From Prevotella sp. (lineage in GTDB: Bacteria > Bacteroidota > Bacteroidia > Bacteroidales > Bacteroidaceae): DNA of 64,000 nt. Of the stretch, positions 50,617-58,920 are shown one piece after another (position 1 is the stretch's first letter; every line of letters begins with the position of its first letter). The notes under the pieces are model-generated. The model saw only the letters and a list, made by a program, of their open reading frames with translations, searched no databases and was not told where the DNA came from. The translations under genes and the position numbers were made by a program. The stretch is from contig JAJWLX010000014.1 in NCBI GenBank assembly GCA_021636625.1, positions 6,891 to 70,890 on the forward strand. Direction: 5' to 3'.

Positions 50617-50880
50617 TCCCACAGATTGAATATATTTAGTCCCGCAGATTGAATATATTTAGTCCCACAGATTTCACAGATTTACACAGATTTTTTCTGA
50701 GTCTGTCTATCATAAAGAAAAGGTTCAATTCCATTGGTTTGGAATTGAACCTTTTTTAATAGATAAATATCTCTTGATTCCTGATATCTGTGTAAATCTG
50801 TGAAATCTGTGGGACTAAAAAATAATCCGTGAGACTAAAAAAAATCCGTGGGACTTAAAATATTCAATCTGCGGGATTAT
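50616..50880. repeat. Nested palindromic repeat between convergent relA and TPR genes
   Basis: Starting at the relA stop and ending at the TPR-gene stop, it has outer units (AATCCCACAGATTGAATATA and the mirrored TATTCAATCTGCGGGATTA), an inner GTCCCACAGATTTCACAGATT arm pair (50662 on; ending 50814), and a terminator hairpin at its centre. The arms repeat two to three times each. Confidence 0.85.
50718..50757 (+). terminator. Terminator inside the convergent repeat
   Basis: A perfect 16-bp stem (50718-50733 with 50740-50755) with T-runs on both strands, so it can serve both relA and the convergent TPR gene. Confidence 0.9.
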
Positions 50881-52841
50881 CATTTCGTCTTGTTCAACCG
50901 CTTGATTACCGAGTAGGCATCATACAAGCCCAACTCTCCAGCCTTCGAGAGATCCTGGATACCAGCCTGCTTATTGCCACTCTTGGCACGGGCGATACCT
51001 CTATTATAATATGCCTCGGCAAGACGGTTGTCTATCTTCAGCGCAATGGTATAATCATCTATCGCCTTGGAAAGCTCATTTCTTCCGGCATGCAGATTAC
51101 CTCTGTTATAATAGATATAAGCATTGCTGCTATTCAGGCGGATGGCATCGCTGAAATCAGCCTCGGCAGAATGGATATTCACCACACCCTTGCCCTGAGC
51201 CTTGTTGAACTCATCCATCTCAGCCTGGCAGACGGCACGCTGCCAGTAAGCCAGTGCATTCTTATCATCCAGCGAGAGATAATAGGTGAAATCGCTGATG
51301 GCTGCCTCGAAATCGCGCAATACGCTATGAGCGATGGCACGACGCATCAATATCGTCTTCTTCTGCTCGATATCCTTCGCCACACTCAGTTCTGCAGAAA
51401 GCTTATCGATGAGAGAGAAGATCTTCATAGACCCGTTCTCATCCAACTGCTCCTTGGAACATACGATATAAACCTTGTCCTTCATCTTCTGGTTCAGCGC
51501 CTCCACATCCTTGTCGAAAGCCTGTACCCCACTCACATTCTGAACGTTAGGGAAGTAAGAAAGCTGGAACATCGGCAGATAAGCTGTCTCTACCTGGCGG
51601 TTCTGGATTCTTCCACGATACTCGCTCTTGTAGTTATGCTCATACTTCGGCTCATCATCCACCACAATGGAAGCGAACTTGTTTGGGTCTATCTCCGAAC
51701 GCTTGCGCATCTCCTTCTTGGTCTTCGCACTCCAGCGAGGCTGGATACCGAGATGCTTGTTCATCTGTGCCTTGAAGATACGGAACTCATCCAGCTCAGC
51801 CTTCGCCGTCATACCCAGTCGGCGATAGCAATGAGCACGGGCGGAAAGACCCGTCCAGAAGTTAGGAAACTGATTGATTACCGTAGTATAATCGCGGATA
51901 GCCGCCTTCAGGTTTCCCGTCTTGTCATGCAGCAGCGCACGGTTGAATATCGCCATGAAGTTCTTCGGCTCCATCTTGATGACGAAGTCGAAATCGGTGA
52001 TGGCACGGTTGTCATCACCCAACTGCACACGCATCAAGCCACGGTTGTAGTGAGCGAGGAAGTTGTGCGGATCCAGGTCGATAGCGGCATCATAGTCGCT
52101 CATCGCACCTCGTAAATTGTTGATGTTGATACGAGCCAATGCCCGGTTGATGTAACTGTTTACATTGTTCGGTTTGAAGTGAAGCGACTTGGTGAGCGCC
52201 TCATCAGCCACCTTCCATTCCTTCCGGGCAAGCGCCATATAGGCACGTGTAATCCAGGCATCACCATCGTATGGATTCAGCTTCAGGCTCTGGTCGAGCC
52301 ATTTCTCAGCCTGCACCGTATCCTTCTGATGCAGATACACCTCAGCCTTCAGGGAATAGGCATTCGAATAATCCTTCCATTTGGTGATGACCGTATCAAG
52401 TTCCAGCAGCGCCTTGTCGTAGTTCTTCGCCTCCATCTGGCAGAGCGCACGGTTGAACCAGTAGTTGCGGTTGCGAGGCTCCAGGCGGATGGCAGAATTA
52501 TAGTCGGCAATGGCATCATCATAACGCTGCTGACGGATGCGGCAGATGGCACGCAAGTCGTAGATATCGTTGATATACGGATTGAGGTTAATCGCCTCGG
52601 AGGCATCACTCTCGGCACCCATATAGTCATCGAGATTAAACTTTGCCACACTGCGGTAATACCAAGGCTCATAGAGATAAGGCTTGGCACCGATGGCTAG
52701 ATTAAAATACTTGATAGAAAGAACGAAGTCCTCGTAGAAGAGAGCACTTCTGCCCGCCGTAACGAGGCGGTCAACTCTATATTGCGCTGATGCTGACAAA
52801 GCCGCCAGCACCAGCACAAAAGTGAAAATAAACTTTTTCAT
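50880..52841 (-). CDS. Periplasmic TPR-repeat protein
   Basis: 653 residues with a signal peptide (MKKFIFTFVLVLAALSASAQ) and about 12-14 TPR units, for example RYDDAIADYNSAIRLEPRNR, DNRAITDFDFVIKMEPKNF and LSKAIDDYTIALKIDNRLAEAYYNRG, with a non-TPR insertion at ~390-470. Probably a scaffold for protein interactions at the envelope. It overlaps def by 4 bp (ATGA) and closes the ruvX-def operon. Confidence 0.85.
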   Translation of the reverse strand: MKKFIFTFVLVLAALSASAQYRVDRLVTAGRSALFYEDFVLSIKYFNLAIGAKPYLYEPWYYRSVAKFNLDDYMGAESDASEAINLNPYINDIYDLRAICRIRQQRYDDAIADYNSAIRLEPRNRNYWFNRALCQMEAKNYDKALLELDTVITKWKDYSNAYSLKAEVYLHQKDTVQAEKWLDQSLKLNPYDGDAWITRAYMALARKEWKVADEALTKSLHFKPNNVNSYINRALARININNLRGAMSDYDAAIDLDPHNFLAHYNRGLMRVQLGDDNRAITDFDFVIKMEPKNFMAIFNRALLHDKTGNLKAAIRDYTTVINQFPNFWTGLSARAHCYRRLGMTAKAELDEFRIFKAQMNKHLGIQPRWSAKTKKEMRKRSEIDPNKFASIVVDDEPKYEHNYKSEYRGRIQNRQVETAYLPMFQLSYFPNVQNVSGVQAFDKDVEALNQKMKDKVYIVCSKEQLDENGSMKIFSLIDKLSAELSVAKDIEQKKTILMRRAIAHSVLRDFEAAISDFTYYLSLDDKNALAYWQRAVCQAEMDEFNKAQGKGVVNIHSAEADFSDAIRLNSSNAYIYYNRGNLHAGRNELSKAIDDYTIALKIDNRLAEAYYNRGIARAKSGNKQAGIQDLSKAGELGLYDAYSVIKRLNKTK

Positions 52842-53398
52842 CGACGAATCTTGGTACGATAGCTGCAGCGGAACTTACCCTTGATAATGTTCTTGAGCTT
52901 GCCAGCTATCATGTTCTTACGGAGAGGAGACACGCGGTCAACGAACATCGTGCCCTCCAGGTGATCGAACTCATGCTGCATCACGCGAGCCAAGTAGCCG
53001 CTCACCCACTCATCATGCTCCTGGAACTGCTCATCCATATACTTCACATGGATGCGGGTAGGACGAACCACCTTCTCATTGATGCCAGGAATAGAGAGAC
53101 ATCCCTCATCAGAAGAATCCTTCTCAGCCTCCTCATCATACTCCAGGATATGAGGATTGATGAAGGCATGACGGAATCCCTTATACTCAGGGAGATCATC
53201 GCTGAGCACATCGAGATCGATGACAACCAGGCGGATAGCCAAGCCAATCTGAGGCGCAGCCAGACCGATGCCATTGCTCGAATCGAGAGTCTCGTACATA
53301 TTATTGATTAATTCCTTCAACTCAGGATAATCGGGGGTGATATCTTCAGCCACTTTTCTCAATACAGGCTGACCATAAATATAAATTGGTAAAATCAT
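52838..53398 (-). CDS. def: Peptide deformylase
   Basis: 186 residues with all three deformylase motifs: GIGLAAPQIG, EGCLSIPG and QHEFDHLEG (the metal-binding HExxH). It removes the formyl group from nascent proteins. It overlaps ruvX upstream and the TPR gene downstream by 4 bp each, indicating tight translational coupling. Confidence 0.96.
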   Translation of the reverse strand: MILPIYIYGQPVLRKVAEDITPDYPELKELINNMYETLDSSNGIGLAAPQIGLAIRLVVIDLDVLSDDLPEYKGFRHAFINPHILEYDEEAEKDSSDEGCLSIPGINEKVVRPTRIHVKYMDEQFQEHDEWVSGYLARVMQHEFDHLEGTMFVDRVSPLRKNMIAGKLKNIIKGKFRCSYRTKIRR

Positions 53399-53808
53399 CT
53401 TCTTGATTGCATAAAGTCTTGTAATATGATGGTAGCACTTATCTCATCTACCAATCCCTTGTTTTCTCTTCTCGTCTTCTTCTTCACGCCGCCGTCTATC
53501 ATGGCACGATGCGCCAAAACCGACGTAAAGCGCTCATCGTAGTACTCGATAGGCACCTCGGGATGAGCCTTGCGCCAGCGGTTGAAGAAATTCTCCACGC
53601 GCGCCAGGTTCTCGCTAGGCTGTCCATTGGGCTGGGTAGGCTTACCGATGACGATGCGCTCCACCTGCTCCTTCTGGATATAGGCTTCGCAGAATTCGAA
53701 AAGTTCGGACGTAGCAACAGTTGCCAACCCATTAGCAATGATCTGCAATGGGTCGGTAACTGCCAGTCCGGTACGTTTCTTACCGTAGTCTATAGATAAA
53801 ATTCGCAT
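53395..53808 (-). CDS. ruvX: RuvX/YqgF, RNase H-fold nuclease
   Basis: 137 residues with the YqgF signature: MRILSIDYGKKRTGLAVTD near the start, RIVIGKPTQPNGQPSE in the middle, and YDERFTSVLAHR with its Asp/Glu residues. Members act in Holliday-junction processing or pre-16S rRNA maturation. It begins 41 bp downstream of the SPOR lipoprotein gene. Confidence 0.93.
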   Translation of the reverse strand: MRILSIDYGKKRTGLAVTDPLQIIANGLATVATSELFEFCEAYIQKEQVERIVIGKPTQPNGQPSENLARVENFFNRWRKAHPEVPIEYYDERFTSVLAHRAMIDGGVKKKTRRENKGLVDEISATIILQDFMQSRR

Positions 53809-53849
53809 TCAGTTACGAAATTTCTAATCTTCTATGTGAAACGTGAAAA

Positions 53850-54332
53850 TTACTTCTTCATAAGCAACCAAGCATCTGGATACTTGCCAGCGCGGAGCTC
53901 GTTGCGGCTCTTTACAGCACCCGCCTTATCTACGAATGTAGAAGCAACAACACGATACATGTTACGTTCACTGTTGTAAACAATCTGAGAATCATAACCA
54001 GCGCTCTTCAGAGTGCTAGCCAATCCCTCAGCATTAGCCTTCAGAGAGAAAGAACCTACTACTACGCTGAAGTTCTGCAGACCAGAACCTGAGACGAGAT
54101 CTACATTCTCCTGACGAACGGTAGCATTATCAACTTCTGTAGTTGTGCTCTCTGTAGGAGTTGTTGTTTCCAATGGAGTAACTACTGGTTCCTGAACAGC
54201 TGGTTCCTGCTGAGCCTCCTGCTGCTGTGCCTTCTCGTATGCCTTCTTGTAGGCACTTTCCTTAGATGTACCACAACTTGCGAGTGCCAGAACAGCACAC
54301 AATCCTAAGCTCAAAACTGATAATTTCTTCAT
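53850..54332 (-). CDS. SPOR-domain lipoprotein
   Basis: 160 residues: lipobox LASC (Cys near 20), a Gln/Glu/Thr/Pro-rich linker, and a C-terminal SPOR domain (NFSVVVGSFSLKANAEGLASTLKSAG ... YRVVASTF) that binds denuded peptidoglycan at division sites. It precedes ruvX-def and may be in the same transcript. Confidence 0.88.
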   Translation of the reverse strand: MKKLSVLSLGLCAVLALASCGTSKESAYKKAYEKAQQQEAQQEPAVQEPVVTPLETTTPTESTTTEVDNATVRQENVDLVSGSGLQNFSVVVGSFSLKANAEGLASTLKSAGYDSQIVYNSERNMYRVVASTFVDKAGAVKSRNELRAGKYPDAWLLMKK

Positions 54333-54383
54333 AATCTTTTCTAAAATTGTATTTGTGTTTACTTTAATATTTCATATTGCTTC

Positions 54384-54445
54384 ACCTTATTATATATAGG
54401 CACCTGCCAGAATGTGAATTCAGCCTATACCTTATTATATATAGG
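54384..54445. repeat. 17-bp direct repeat between the SPOR and YtxH genes
   Basis: ACCTTATTATATATAGG occurs at 54384-54400 and 54429-54445, 45 bp apart, in a 380-bp AT-rich gap with no other gene. The spacing is about four helical turns. Confidence 0.6.
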
Positions 54446-54578
54446 GGCAATGAATAGCTTTACGCTTTTATTCTGCGAAAATACAAAATATATCCCAAAG
54501 AAAGAAACGTTTTCAGCATAAAGATTGTTAAACACAAGGTAATACAACACTTTTAACGAAAAATTAAGACTTAAAAGC

Positions 54579-54608
54579 TTGTTTTTTGAAGAATAATTCG
54601 TATATTTG
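54579..54608 (+). promoter_or_regulatory. Promoter of the YtxH-holin operon
   Basis: TTG (54579-54581) and TATATTTG (54601-54608) with a 19-bp spacer, about 106 bp before the start codon. Confidence 0.7.
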
Positions 54609-54714
54609 CAATTGATAAGCGAAATAAGTGCATCTGGACGCAAAAACTCCAAAATGCCATCGCCATCACACAATTAACATAAATATATTGTATAACATTT
54701 AAAACTTTTAGATT

Positions 54715-54927
54715 ATGAAGGCATTAGGTTACATTGGCGCATTCCTCGGTGGCGCTATCGCTGGTACAGCACTCGGTATGATTTTTGCTCCTGAGAAGGG
54801 TGAGGATACTCGCAGCAAGATTGCTGGAGCTGTAGAAGATTTCTGCAAGAAGCACGACATCAAGTTGACACGCAAGGACGTTGACGACTTGGTTGACGAT
54901 ATCAAGGATGTTGCTCCTGAGGTTTAA
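54715..54927 (+). CDS. YtxH-domain protein
   Basis: 70 residues: a glycine-rich membrane helix (ALGYIGAFLGGAIAGTALGMIFAP) then EKGEDTRSKIAGAVEDF, the YtxH pattern, and an acidic tail. YtxH proteins are stress-linked envelope proteins. It heads a three-gene cluster with a holin-like protein. Confidence 0.88.
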   Translation: MKALGYIGAFLGGAIAGTALGMIFAPEKGEDTRSKIAGAVEDFCKKHDIKLTRKDVDDLVDDIKDVAPEV

Positions 54928-54992
54928 GCCCCACCCAACTACCCTGAGATTTCGACAAGTACAACATATTATTACTTGAATAAGCGATAAGA

Positions 54993-55343
54993 ATGTTTTC
55001 GAGCGATAAGAATGTAGAAACCATCGGGCAACTCGTAGAGGTGCTCAAGCATTACATCGGGATCAGATCTGAGTATATGAAACTCGATGCAGCTGACAAG
55101 GTGGTAAGACTGCTCACGGCACTGATCATCGGATCGCTGCTGCTGGCTCTCCTCGCCTTGGCTCTGATATATCTTTCGTTTGCTGCCGCATTCGCCATGG
55201 CTGATTACGTAGGCTTGGCACCTGCATTCTGCATCGTGGCGGGAGCATACTTATTGATACTGGTTCTCTTCATCCTTTTCCGACATCAATGGATTGAAAA
55301 ACCACTCGTGAAATTCTTAGCAAGCCTGCTTATGCAAAAATAA
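54993..55343 (+). CDS. Phage-holin-superfamily (DUF1469-like) membrane protein
   Basis: 116 residues with an amphipathic N-terminus (TIGQLVEVLKHYIGIRSEYMKLDAADKV) and two membrane helices (LLTALIIGSLLLALLALALIYL and PAFCIVAGAYLLILVLFILF). This is the non-lytic holin-like protein that accompanies YtxH in Bacteroidetes. Confidence 0.82.
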   Translation: MFSSDKNVETIGQLVEVLKHYIGIRSEYMKLDAADKVVRLLTALIIGSLLLALLALALIYLSFAAAFAMADYVGLAPAFCIVAGAYLLILVLFILFRHQWIEKPLVKFLASLLMQK

Positions 55344-55346
55344 AAA

Positions 55347-55649
55347 ATGAGCATGATGATGACAAACGAGCCAAACAAAGACAATATGTACCTGGACGAC
55401 GACAGTTGCCCACAGTACAACAGCCTCAACGACATCAGACTGCGCAAGGAAGCACTTCGCAAAAGCATAGAGGCTGACGACAAGAAGATCAAGACCCTGT
55501 GGAACTCTCTCTTCACCAAGCCAGACGCCTTCAAGAAAGACGCAAGCAGAGGCAAGAGACTGCAAAGTATGATGTCTATTGGTATGGGAGCTTTCGATGG
55601 AGCTCTGCTGGCGTGGAAGCTCTACCGGAAATTCAAGAAAAAGAAATAA
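55347..55649 (+). CDS. Small protein of the YtxH cluster
   Basis: 100 residues, basic, starting 3 bp after the holin-like gene. A C-terminal segment MMSIGMGAFDGALLAWKLYRKF may lie at the membrane. No family recognised; the same gene position is often occupied by a short basic protein in related genomes. Confidence 0.72.
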   Translation: MSMMMTNEPNKDNMYLDDDSCPQYNSLNDIRLRKEALRKSIEADDKKIKTLWNSLFTKPDAFKKDASRGKRLQSMMSIGMGAFDGALLAWKLYRKFKKKK

Positions 55650-55698
55650 GAGAATCCTTCTATCTCAAGAGAAAGATATGAATGAAAACCATCATAAG

Positions 55699-55729
55699 AA
55701 ATGCGGCCTTGCAAAAGACCGCATTTTTT
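55699..55729 (+). terminator. Terminator of the YtxH cluster
   Basis: AAATGCGG (55699-55706) pairs with CCGCATTT (55719-55726), followed by TTT. Confidence 0.75.
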
Positions 55730-55753
55730 GTGTCTTTAACAGGGTATAAAAAC

Positions 55754-55817
55754 AAAAAAGGGTCACCGCCGTGACCCAATACCTTGTTAACCTTAAATCT
55801 AATACTATGAAAAACAC
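55754..55817 (-). ncRNA. Probable small non-coding RNA (~64 nt)
   Basis: A full promoter (55823-55853) on the minus strand would start transcription near 55817, and a perfect GGGTCAC/GTGACCC hairpin (55760-55777) followed by TTTTTT ends it at about 55754. No open frame of useful length lies between. The body contains AGATTTAAGGTTAACAAGG. I could not assign it to a named RNA family. Confidence 0.6.
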
Positions 55818-55822
55818 ACATG

Positions 55823-55853
55823 CAAATGTAGAAAGAATCTGCGAATCCCACAA
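55823..55853 (-). promoter_or_regulatory. Promoter of the small RNA
   Basis: TACATTTG (55823-55830) and TTG (55851-55853) on the minus strand with a 20-bp spacer. Confidence 0.65.
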
Positions 55854-55937
55854 GCTTTTTCTAAAAAAAATGCTTTTTCTTAAAATTCTTTAACCTTATA
55901 TGTTGTGCTTTTTTATTTCTTTCAATTTCATTAAGAC

Positions 55938-56717
55938 TTATTCTTCGTCAATTTCCAGCTCCAAACCATCGTAGGCAAAGCAAAAGCCAGCAGGAAGCTG
56001 GGCATTGGCGGCATCATGCAATCCTATCTGATGAGTAACGTGAGTAAGGTAGGTCTGCTTAGCTCCTATCCTGCGCGCCACACGGATGGCATCATCCACC
56101 AATTGATGGCTATGATGAGGTTTATCGAATCGCAGCGCATTGATCACCAAAGTCTCTACGCCATCCAGATAAGCATACTCTTCATCACTCATCGACTTCA
56201 TGTCCGTGATGTAGGCAAACTTGCCGAAACGATAGCCCAGGATAGGCAGTTGATCATGCATCACCCGGATAGGCATAAACCCGATATCTCCTATCAGATA
56301 GGAATGATGGGGCACGATGGTATGCAGCTTCAACTTGGGAGCACCCGGATAGAGCTTCTCCGCATCCTTAGGGAAGCAGTAAGGCATCGTATGCGGCAAT
56401 GTCTCTGTGGTGATTTCATCGCCATAGATATTGATATCACCATACACACAGAAACCACGCAGATCGTCGATACCACCCACATGGTCGTAATGGATGTGCG
56501 TAATCAGCACACCATCCAGCTTGCGGAAAGGAACCCGCAGGAGCTGCTGACGGATATCCGGTCCTGCATCTATCAGAATACGGGTACGCTCAGTCTCTAC
56601 CATCGCCGCACAGCGCAAACGGTTATCCCGTGGATCCTTGCTGCGGCACACCTCACAATCACAACCTAAAACAGGAACACCGCTAGATGTTCCTGTTCCC
56701 AATAATGTTATCTTCAT
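55938..56717 (-). CDS. MBL-fold metallo-hydrolase (PhnP-like)
   Basis: 259 residues. The metal site is HIHYDHVGGIDD with further ligands in VMHD and the HHSH region. An N-terminal CDCEVC cluster adds a structural zinc, a feature of PhnP-like phosphodiesterases. Probably cleaves a cyclic or nucleotide phosphodiester; substrate unknown. It lies 59 bp after murB on the same strand. Confidence 0.88.
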   Translation of the reverse strand: MKITLLGTGTSSGVPVLGCDCEVCRSKDPRDNRLRCAAMVETERTRILIDAGPDIRQQLLRVPFRKLDGVLITHIHYDHVGGIDDLRGFCVYGDINIYGDEITTETLPHTMPYCFPKDAEKLYPGAPKLKLHTIVPHHSYLIGDIGFMPIRVMHDQLPILGYRFGKFAYITDMKSMSDEEYAYLDGVETLVINALRFDKPHHSHQLVDDAIRVARRIGAKQTYLTHVTHQIGLHDAANAQLPAGFCFAYDGLELEIDEE

Positions 56718-56776
56718 GAATATTCAAATCTTTCTCTGAAAAACAAACGAATTCTTCACTCTTCGTTCTTCACTTT

Positions 56777-57832
56777 TCACTTTACATTCACTTCCGGATG
56801 GATATCAATGCCAAACTTCTGCTTCACATCCTTTCTGATGGTTTCACAGAGATTGACGATCTCCTCACCCGTAGCACCGCCACGATTCACAAGCACCAAT
56901 GCCTGCTTGTCATGCACACCGGCACGTCCCAGGCTCTTGCCCTTCCATCCGCACTGATCGATCATCCATCCTGCAGGAATCTTCTCATGCTCCTCGTCGA
57001 TGGTATAATGAGGCATGCCCGGATACTGGACAGCCAAAGCATCATACTTCGCCTTCTCTACGATAGGATTCATGAAGAAGCTGCCCGCATTGCCCTGTAC
57101 CTTAGGATCAGGCAACTTGGCATTGCGGATCTCGATGATGACATCACGAAGCTGCTGCGCTGTAGGATGTTCGATATTCTTAGTCGCCAGAGATGCACGG
57201 ATGTTACCATAATCCAAGTCTGGGGCATAGGTCTTCTTCAGGCGATAGATGACATGGGTAACGAGATACTTGTCTCTCCACTCATGCTTGAACTTGCTCT
57301 GGCGATAGCTGTACTGGCAATCCTTGTTATCGAAAACTACCAACTTGCCGGTAGCAATCTCCACAGCCTCCACCTTATATATAATATCCTTTGCCTCTAC
57401 TCCGTAGGCACCGATATTCTGGATAGCACTCGCTCCTACTTCGCCCGGAATAATGCTCAGATTCTCAGCACCATAGAAGCCATGCTCAACCGCATAGGCC
57501 ACCACATCATCAAAAACCTCGCCGCTACCACAGTTCAGGAACACCCAATCCGGATTCAGCAGGGCATCATCATGCTCAGCAGCAGCCAAATCGCCATTCT
57601 CAAGCACCTCAATGCCCTTGATGGCAGAATGGAGCACCGTGCCCTGATAATCACCTGTAAGCAGGAGATTACTGCCTCCGCCCAGGATGAGCAGCGGCAG
57701 ATCGGCAGCCGTAAGCCCAGCCACAATCTGCTGCGCCTCTTCTACCGATGAGTATTCCAGGAATCGCTTGCACTTGGCATCGATCCCAAACGTATTGTGA
57801 GCCAAAAGGCTATAGTCTCGGATATCCTTCAT
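56777..57832 (-). CDS. murB: UDP-N-acetylenolpyruvoylglucosamine reductase
   Basis: 351 residues, type I MurB with the FAD-binding fold (LILGGGSNLLLTGDYQGTVL), the active-site YRQSKFK segment, GNAGSFFMNPIV with the catalytic serine, and LVLVNRGGATGEEIVNL at the end. It makes UDP-MurNAc for peptidoglycan. The DUF4348 lipoprotein gene lies 49 bp upstream. Confidence 0.95.
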   Translation of the reverse strand: MKDIRDYSLLAHNTFGIDAKCKRFLEYSSVEEAQQIVAGLTAADLPLLILGGGSNLLLTGDYQGTVLHSAIKGIEVLENGDLAAAEHDDALLNPDWVFLNCGSGEVFDDVVAYAVEHGFYGAENLSIIPGEVGASAIQNIGAYGVEAKDIIYKVEAVEIATGKLVVFDNKDCQYSYRQSKFKHEWRDKYLVTHVIYRLKKTYAPDLDYGNIRASLATKNIEHPTAQQLRDVIIEIRNAKLPDPKVQGNAGSFFMNPIVEKAKYDALAVQYPGMPHYTIDEEHEKIPAGWMIDQCGWKGKSLGRAGVHDKQALVLVNRGGATGEEIVNLCETIRKDVKQKFGIDIHPEVNVK

Positions 57833-57881
57833 ATCTGGTTATTTCCAAAATAATTAAACATTAAACACTAAACATTAGCAT

Positions 57882-58739
57882 TTACATCTCCAGCTTCATC
57901 AGCTGCCACCTACCCTCGATTCTCTTGAAGGTAAGACGGGTTTCCATCCCATTGGCAATACCGCGAATCACAAAGATTTTCTGGCTGCTCTCCGTATATT
58001 TCTGTCCATAGATGATATTATATATCATACCATGAGGCAACTGCGGAGCAAAAGCAGGCCATGTCTCAGGCTCAATCTCGCCCGTCATCGTACTGAAATC
58101 ATCATCTGGATCAGGACCGGTAAACTTCACCGGATTATGCAGATGGCGAGCCTGGAAAGCCGTATCCGTGGCAAAGGCTCCATAGAACTTCAGGAAGCTG
58201 GCATTGTTATTCTGATACATCGGCTTGTAGTTGATGCTGGTCATCATCCACTGGCCGTTGATGCGGTTGAAGAGGAACTGCTGAACCACCTTTCTACTAT
58301 AGAACACCTTCTCTACCACCACATGATCGATGGTGGTATCCTTCACCAGGTTCATCTGCCTATGGTTATCGAAAATAAGCGTGTAGTAATCCTGGCGCAT
58401 GAAGAAATGTTCCATTTTCCAACGTCTCTTCTCGATGTGCTTCTTTAAATTTCCATTACGATATACTGCCAGAGGAAAATGGATGCGTTCCATCTGAAGT
58501 TTGCGACTGGCTGCGAAATTGAACAGGAAATCATCAAACAACTCGTCTGCTGCCTTCGGCATCGGAGTCTCCTCTATCAATTTTTCAGTTGAGTCCATAG
58601 CTTGTGTGTCGGCTACGGCAGTATCAGCCGCAACCGAATCAACGGCAGGTGCCGGCTTCTTGTCTGTGCATCCTACAGAAGTGAAGCAAACGATGGTAAG
58701 CACCGCCAACATGACTGTTATCAAAGAGAGTTTCTTCAT
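57882..58739 (-). CDS. DUF4348-like lipoprotein
   Basis: 285 residues from ATG 58739; the in-frame ATG at 58772 overlaps the promoter box and is rejected. The lipobox is SVGC, followed by an Ala/Asp-rich linker and a domain beginning DELFDDFLFNFAASRKLQMERIHFPL, as in DUF4348 proteins. Function unknown; envelope-associated. It precedes murB and may share its transcript. Confidence 0.75.
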   Translation of the reverse strand: MKKLSLITVMLAVLTIVCFTSVGCTDKKPAPAVDSVAADTAVADTQAMDSTEKLIEETPMPKAADELFDDFLFNFAASRKLQMERIHFPLAVYRNGNLKKHIEKRRWKMEHFFMRQDYYTLIFDNHRQMNLVKDTTIDHVVVEKVFYSRKVVQQFLFNRINGQWMMTSINYKPMYQNNNASFLKFYGAFATDTAFQARHLHNPVKFTGPDPDDDFSTMTGEIEPETWPAFAPQLPHGMIYNIIYGQKYTESSQKIFVIRGIANGMETRLTFKRIEGRWQLMKLEM

Positions 58740-58769
58740 AAACTTATAAAATTTCTCAAATTTTCTATG

Positions 58770-58777
58770 CAAAAGTA
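58770..58777 (-). promoter_or_regulatory. -7 element of the DUF4348-murB promoter
   Basis: TACTTTTG on the minus strand, 31 bp before ATG 58739. No clear -33 element. Divergent from the pheS -7 box at 58820. Confidence 0.5.
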
Positions 58778-58819
58778 CAACTTTCTTTTGAGATATTTCA
58801 TATTTTAAGCAAAAAATGT

Positions 58820-58827
58820 TATCTTTG
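58820..58827 (+). promoter_or_regulatory. -7 element of the pheS promoter
   Basis: TATCTTTG, 94 bp before the start codon. A -33 element is not evident. Confidence 0.5.
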
Positions 58828-58920
58828 CACTCAAAATAGATGAATTAGTGACTTTTGCGAGCCATTTATAGCAAACAAATCGCTTAAACTTCAATTTAGT
58901 AAACAGACAAATAATAAGAT

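Noticed and set aside
55794..55816. Peptide starting at the ATG in ACTATGAAAAACAC on the plus strand
   Set aside because: The ATG at 55808 gives a frame of about 25 codons (MKNTHANVERICESH) to a stop near 55890 without ribosome site; the same DNA makes better sense as the 5' part of a minus-strand small RNA.
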